Shown piece by piece: positions 60,634 to 64,000 of a DNA stretch of 64,000 nt. This DNA is from CBDATA01 sp965215615 (GTDB lineage Bacteria > Acidobacteriota > Vicinamibacteria > Marinacidobacterales > Marinacidobacteraceae), in assembly GCA_965215615.1 (NCBI GenBank), contig OZ244068.1, forward strand, positions 2,542,001-2,606,000, given 5' to 3'. A program made the translations under genes and the position numbers. The stretch's first letter is position 1. Each line of letters begins with the position of its first letter. The notes below the pieces were generated by a model. The model saw only the letters and a list, made by a program, of their open reading frames with translations. It was not told the origin of the DNA and ran no database searches.

Positions 60634-62199
60634 ATGCGGCGCACAACCACCATCGGACTCGCCGTTCTGACGGCGCTCCTCGCCGCTTGCGGAGGCGGAG
60701 AGGAGCCGTTCGAGGAGCAACCCTGCGGAGAGGGCATGAGCCTGAACGAATGCCTCGTCTTCCGGGCGGCCCAATACGAGATCCCGACCGAGCGCGTTCC
60801 GCCGCCCGGCGGGATGGACCCCGACCTCTGGATCGAGCACGAGGCTGCCGGCTTCGCCAAGGTGCTCTGTTCGGCGGTGTTCCTGACCGGACTCGAGTTC
60901 GAGGACGCGCAGGAGCAGATCGGCGGATTCACCTCCCGCTACGCCTACCGCGACCGGCTCACCGGGCGCGAGATCGATATGGAGAACCAGCGGATCCACA
61001 TCACGACCGACACCGGGGTGACCCGCACCGCCATGCTCCACGGCGACCAGGGCTGCGTGAGCCTGCCGAAGGGCGAGGACGCGCCGTTCTACGAGACGGT
61101 TCCGGTGACCTCGATGGTGGACATGGATGCCCCGTGGCCGATGGGAGACATGCTCCCGGACGAGCCGCTCCCCGAGGACGTGGACGCGGAAATGCTCGAA
61201 GCGGCGCTGGACGCGGCCTTCGAGCCGGATGCCATGACCCTCGCCTTCGTGGTGCTCCACCGCGGGCGGCTCGTCGCCGAGCGCTACCGGGAGGAGAGCG
61301 GCATCACCAAGGACACCCCGCTCGAAAGCTGGTCCATGAACAAGAGCCTCTCGGCGACGCTGCTCGGCATCCTCATCCAGCAGGGGGTCTATAGCCTCGA
61401 CCAGCCCGCCCCGATCGCTTCGTGGCACGAAGATCCGGAGGACGTGCGCGGGACCATCCGCATCCGCGACATCCTGAACATGTCGAGCGGCCTCCGCTGC
61501 GTGAACGCCGGCGATCCGGAATACGACGAGGCCGCGCACGGCTACCCGGACCACCTCTATCTCTACACCGGGACGGTGGATTCGCACATCTGGGCCACCG
61601 AGCGGCCGGCGCAGTGGCCACCGGGCGTGATCGGCCGCTACCGCAACTGCGACCCGGTGCTCACCAACCACATCGTGCGGATGGGCGTCGAAGGCCGGAA
61701 CGAGAACTACCACCAGTTCGCGCAGACCCACCTGTTCGACAGGATCGGCGTGGCCCGGTTCGTCGCCGAAGCCGACCCCTACGGCAACTTCCTGCTGAAC
61801 GGCTACGGCTTCGGCAGCGGACGGGCCTGGGCGCGGCTCGGCCAGCTCTACCTCGACGGCGGCATGGCCCCGAACGGCGAGCGGGTGCTCTCCGAGGAGT
61901 TCGTCCGGTTCGCGACTTCGGTGGCCCCTTCGTGGGAGAACGACGGACGGCCGATCTACGGCGGCCTGATCTGGATCAACAACCCGCCGCGCGGCGGGGA
62001 GAAGCGCTTCCCGGCGCTGCCGAACAGCAGTTACAGCTTCGCCGGCGCGGGCGGCCAGAGCACCATCATCGTTCCCGAACACGACATGGTCATCGCCCGG
62101 CTCGGGCTTTACCAGGGTTCGCTCGACGGGAGCGCGAACCGCGCCCTTCAGAACGCGCTTGGCCTCCTGGTCGAGGCCATTCCGGAGAACACCAACTGA
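60634..62199 (+). CDS. Exported serine hydrolase (beta-lactamase class C / penicillin-binding fold)
   Basis: A lipoprotein signal (GLAVLTALLAAC) and an unassigned N-terminal region (about residues 20-180) precede a serine beta-lactamase-like domain. The catalytic SxxK is S234-K237 in ESWSMNKSLSATLLG, the Tyr motif is Y336-R-N in IGRYRNCDPVL, and the third motif region lies near FAGAGGQSTIIVPEHDMV. Such enzymes are often esterases or amidohydrolases rather than true beta-lactamases. The following sugar-dehydrogenase-like gene starts one base after its stop, so the two are co-transcribed. Confidence 0.85.
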   Translation: MRRTTTIGLAVLTALLAACGGGEEPFEEQPCGEGMSLNECLVFRAAQYEIPTERVPPPGGMDPDLWIEHEAAGFAKVLCSAVFLTGLEFEDAQEQIGGFTSRYAYRDRLTGREIDMENQRIHITTDTGVTRTAMLHGDQGCVSLPKGEDAPFYETVPVTSMVDMDAPWPMGDMLPDEPLPEDVDAEMLEAALDAAFEPDAMTLAFVVLHRGRLVAERYREESGITKDTPLESWSMNKSLSATLLGILIQQGVYSLDQPAPIASWHEDPEDVRGTIRIRDILNMSSGLRCVNAGDPEYDEAAHGYPDHLYLYTGTVDSHIWATERPAQWPPGVIGRYRNCDPVLTNHIVRMGVEGRNENYHQFAQTHLFDRIGVARFVAEADPYGNFLLNGYGFGSGRAWARLGQLYLDGGMAPNGERVLSEEFVRFATSVAPSWENDGRPIYGGLIWINNPPRGGEKRFPALPNSSYSFAGAGGQSTIIVPEHDMVIARLGLYQGSLDGSANRALQNALGLLVEAIPENTN

Positions 62200-62200
62200 C

Positions 62201-63322
62201 ATGAAGAAAACAGCAACCTTCGCCTTCCTCTCCGCCCTGCTCGGCGGCGGCTCCCAACCGCTTCAGGCGGCGGACACCCTCCCGCTCGAAGCGCTCACCC
62301 TGCCCCCCGGATTCGAGATCTCGATCTGGGGCCGCATCCCCGGTGCCCGCTCCCTTGCCCGCGGCGAGAACGGGACCATCTTCATCGGCACCCGCAGCGC
62401 CGAGGGGAGCGTCTATGCGCTCCGCGACAACGACGGCGACGGCGAAGCGGACGAGCTCCACACCCTCGACGAGGACCTGTTCATGCCGAACGGGATCGCG
62501 GTACAGGGCGGGGCGCTCTACGTGGCCGAGGTGAACCGCATCCTCCGCTTCGACGACATCGAGTCGCGCCTCGCCGACCCGGGCGAGCCGGTGGTGGTCA
62601 CGGACGAACTTCCCGACATGCGCCACCACGGCTGGAAGTACCTCGCCTTCGGCCCCGACGGCAAGCTCTACTTCAACATCGGCGCTCCCTGTAACCGCTG
62701 CGACTCGCGCGACCCGCTCTTCGCCTCGATCACCCGCATGAACGCGGACGGAACCGGAATCGAACCGGTGGCGCTCGGCGTCCGGAACTCGGTCGGCTTC
62801 GCCTGGCACCCGGAAACTGGCCATCTCTGGTTCACCGACAACAACGCCGACTGGCTCGGCGACGACAACCCGCCCGGCGAGATGAACATCCTCACCGAGG
62901 AAGGCCAGCACTTCGGCTACCCCTACTGCCACGCCATGAACAGCCCCGACCCGTGGTACCAGCAGGACGGCGCGTGCGACGACTACGAACCCCCGACCCA
63001 GGAGCTCGGCCCCCACGTCGCCGCCCTCGGGATGCTCTTCTACCAGGGCGACCAGTTCCCCGAGAAGTACCACGGCCAGGCCATCGTCGCGGAACACGGC
63101 TCGTGGAACCGCACCGAGCGCATCGGCTACCGCCTCACCCTGGTCACCACCGAGAACGGGGTAGCCACCGGCTACGAGGACTTCGTCACCGGCTGGATTG
63201 GCGCACCCGAAGAACGCGCCTGGGGCCGCCCGGTGGACGTGCTCGAACTCCCGAACGGCGAGATCCTGGTATCCGACGACCGCGCGGACGTGATCTACCG
63301 GATCTGGTACCCCGGGGAGTGA
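62201..63322 (+). CDS. Exported PQQ-type sugar (sorbosone) dehydrogenase-like protein
   Basis: The ATG at 62201 starts a signal peptide (ATFAFLSALLGGGSQPLQA) and a six-bladed beta-propeller. Characteristic pieces are LPPGFEISIWGRIPGARSLARGENG, HHGWKYLAFGPDGKLYFNIGAPCNRCD, GVRNSVGFAWHPETGHLWFTDNNADWLGDD and YCHAMNSPDPWY, as in L-sorbosone dehydrogenase relatives. It would oxidise a sugar or alcohol in the periplasm with PQQ. No PQQ synthesis genes are in view. A longer frame upstream lies inside the preceding gene. Confidence 0.87.
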   Translation: MKKTATFAFLSALLGGGSQPLQAADTLPLEALTLPPGFEISIWGRIPGARSLARGENGTIFIGTRSAEGSVYALRDNDGDGEADELHTLDEDLFMPNGIAVQGGALYVAEVNRILRFDDIESRLADPGEPVVVTDELPDMRHHGWKYLAFGPDGKLYFNIGAPCNRCDSRDPLFASITRMNADGTGIEPVALGVRNSVGFAWHPETGHLWFTDNNADWLGDDNPPGEMNILTEEGQHFGYPYCHAMNSPDPWYQQDGACDDYEPPTQELGPHVAALGMLFYQGDQFPEKYHGQAIVAEHGSWNRTERIGYRLTLVTTENGVATGYEDFVTGWIGAPEERAWGRPVDVLELPNGEILVSDDRADVIYRIWYPGE

Positions 63323-63377
63323 CAGCCTTCGCCATTCTCATTCTATTTTCCTCAATCCTCAAACAAGGAACGATCCG

Positions 63378-64000
63378 ATGACCCACTCCGCTCCTCCTCT
63401 GAAGCCCATTGACGGCGAACCGCGCAGTATTCGTGCGCTCTTGAGTGAAGCCAAATATTCCGTTGACTACTACCAGCGTGAATACAGATGGGAAACCAAG
63501 CACATTGACGAACTACTCGCCGATCTAGTCAACAAATTTAGGGAGAGCCACATCGCGGGTAACCCACGAGGTTCGCACAAAAATTATGACCACTACTTTC
63601 TTGGGTCTATCATCGTATGCGGAATAAATCAGAAGAAATTTCTTGTTGATGGTCAACAAAGAATCACGACCCTAACGCTTCTTCTCATTTTTCTGAGGCA
63701 TGCACTCGAAGAAGCCGAAGATAAGGGAGAACTCGATCCGCTAATCCGGTCCAGAGTCGCCGGTGTGCGTTCATTCAATCTGAATGTTGACGAACGGACA
63801 CCTTGCATGGAAGCTCTTTTTGACCAAACTCCACACCCAGATCCGCCACCTTCGGATTCAGTGGAGAATATTTTGGCTCGATATCAGGATCTGACCGAGT
63901 TGTTCCCTGACAACTTACTCCATGAATCTCTTCCTCTGTTCGTAGACTGGCTCCTCGATAACGTACACATGATCGAAATCGTGACGTACTCGGATGCCGA
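63378..64000 (+). CDS. DUF262 domain protein (GmrSD/restriction-type), 3' end beyond window
   Basis: From ATG 63378, behind AAGGAA, the frame runs off the right edge (207 codons visible). The N-terminal DUF262 hallmarks are present: IRALLSEAKYSVDYYQREYRWE and, later, HYFLGSIIVC and KKFLVDGQQRITTLTLLLIF with the DGQQR nucleotide-binding motif. DUF262 proteins include the GmrS subunit of modification-dependent restriction enzymes and several phage-defence nucleases. Base composition drops visibly at this gene (many AT-rich codons, unlike the neighbours), which suggests horizontal acquisition. Confidence 0.88.
   Translation, partial: MTHSAPPLKPIDGEPRSIRALLSEAKYSVDYYQREYRWETKHIDELLADLVNKFRESHIAGNPRGSHKNYDHYFLGSIIVCGINQKKFLVDGQQRITTLTLLLIFLRHALEEAEDKGELDPLIRSRVAGVRSFNLNVDERTPCMEALFDQTPHPDPPPSDSVENILARYQDLTELFPDNLLHESLPLFVDWLLDNVHMIEIVTYSDA

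Overview
The window is a GC-rich chromosomal segment from a Gram-negative bacterium. An outer-membrane TonB-dependent receptor, a giant secreted protein with a C-terminal autotransporter-type barrel, many lipoproteins and Tat-like signal peptides, and a SoxCD-type sulfur dehydrogenase all require an outer membrane and periplasm. Receptors with a carboxypeptidase-regulatory N-terminus, TPR proteins and Uma2 nucleases would fit an Acidobacteriota-like or proteobacterial lineage, but nothing here fixes the taxon. I found no rRNA, tRNA or CRISPR array.

Left part (1-15.2 kb): the end of a TonB receptor gene, decayed copies of neighbouring sequence, a coiled-coil PD-(D/E)XK protein with 35-residue repeats, and a roughly 4000-residue FN3/Calx-beta/Ig-like autotransporter-like protein. 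A run of 19 C lies 5 bases before its start codon, which is a candidate phase-variation switch. Diverging from it is a RuBisCO-like protein fused to a cupin domain.

Accessory zone (16.7-24.1 kb): a tyrosine integrase, a large unrecognised lipoprotein, and a scrapyard of insertion-sequence pieces (complete IS5-type element, truncated IS3 OrfA, C-terminal DDE transposase fragment, IS21-like end repeats). It also holds the first of two copies of a 183-bp-period MITE-like element flanked by TTAA. The second copy, at 29.6 kb, splits an AAA ATPase/nuclease gene. An IS3 end present both with and without the element gives a near-empty-site comparison.

Middle (24.1-47.6 kb): mostly housekeeping or scavenging enzymes, several exported: a D-amino-acid-oxidase relative with permuted motif order, HD protein, amino-acid permease, RidA, DinB, MFS transporter, amidohydrolase, gamma-glutamylcyclotransferase-like protein, FAH-family hydrolase, 2-hydroxyacid dehydrogenase and amidase. 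Three nearly identical Uma2 genes lie in tandem and differ in a 24-bp repeat number. A three-gene signalling cassette follows (receiver-SpoIIE phosphatase, LivK-like binding protein, HAMP histidine kinase), then an intact Phd-type antitoxin whose VapC partner is frameshifted.

Right part (47.6-64 kb): two TPR proteins; a rubrerythrin / Fe-S oxidoreductase / DUF3501 operon; a SoxC-SoxD-like pair; class IV aminotransferase; DoxX; an apparently intact Phd-PIN module with an overlapping deoxyribosyltransferase-like gene; dapF overlapping a fused NDH-SelD gene; an exported serine hydrolase; a sorbosone-dehydrogenase-like protein; and, at the edge, the 5' part of a DUF262 gene with visibly lower GC, probably the start of a defence or mobile locus.
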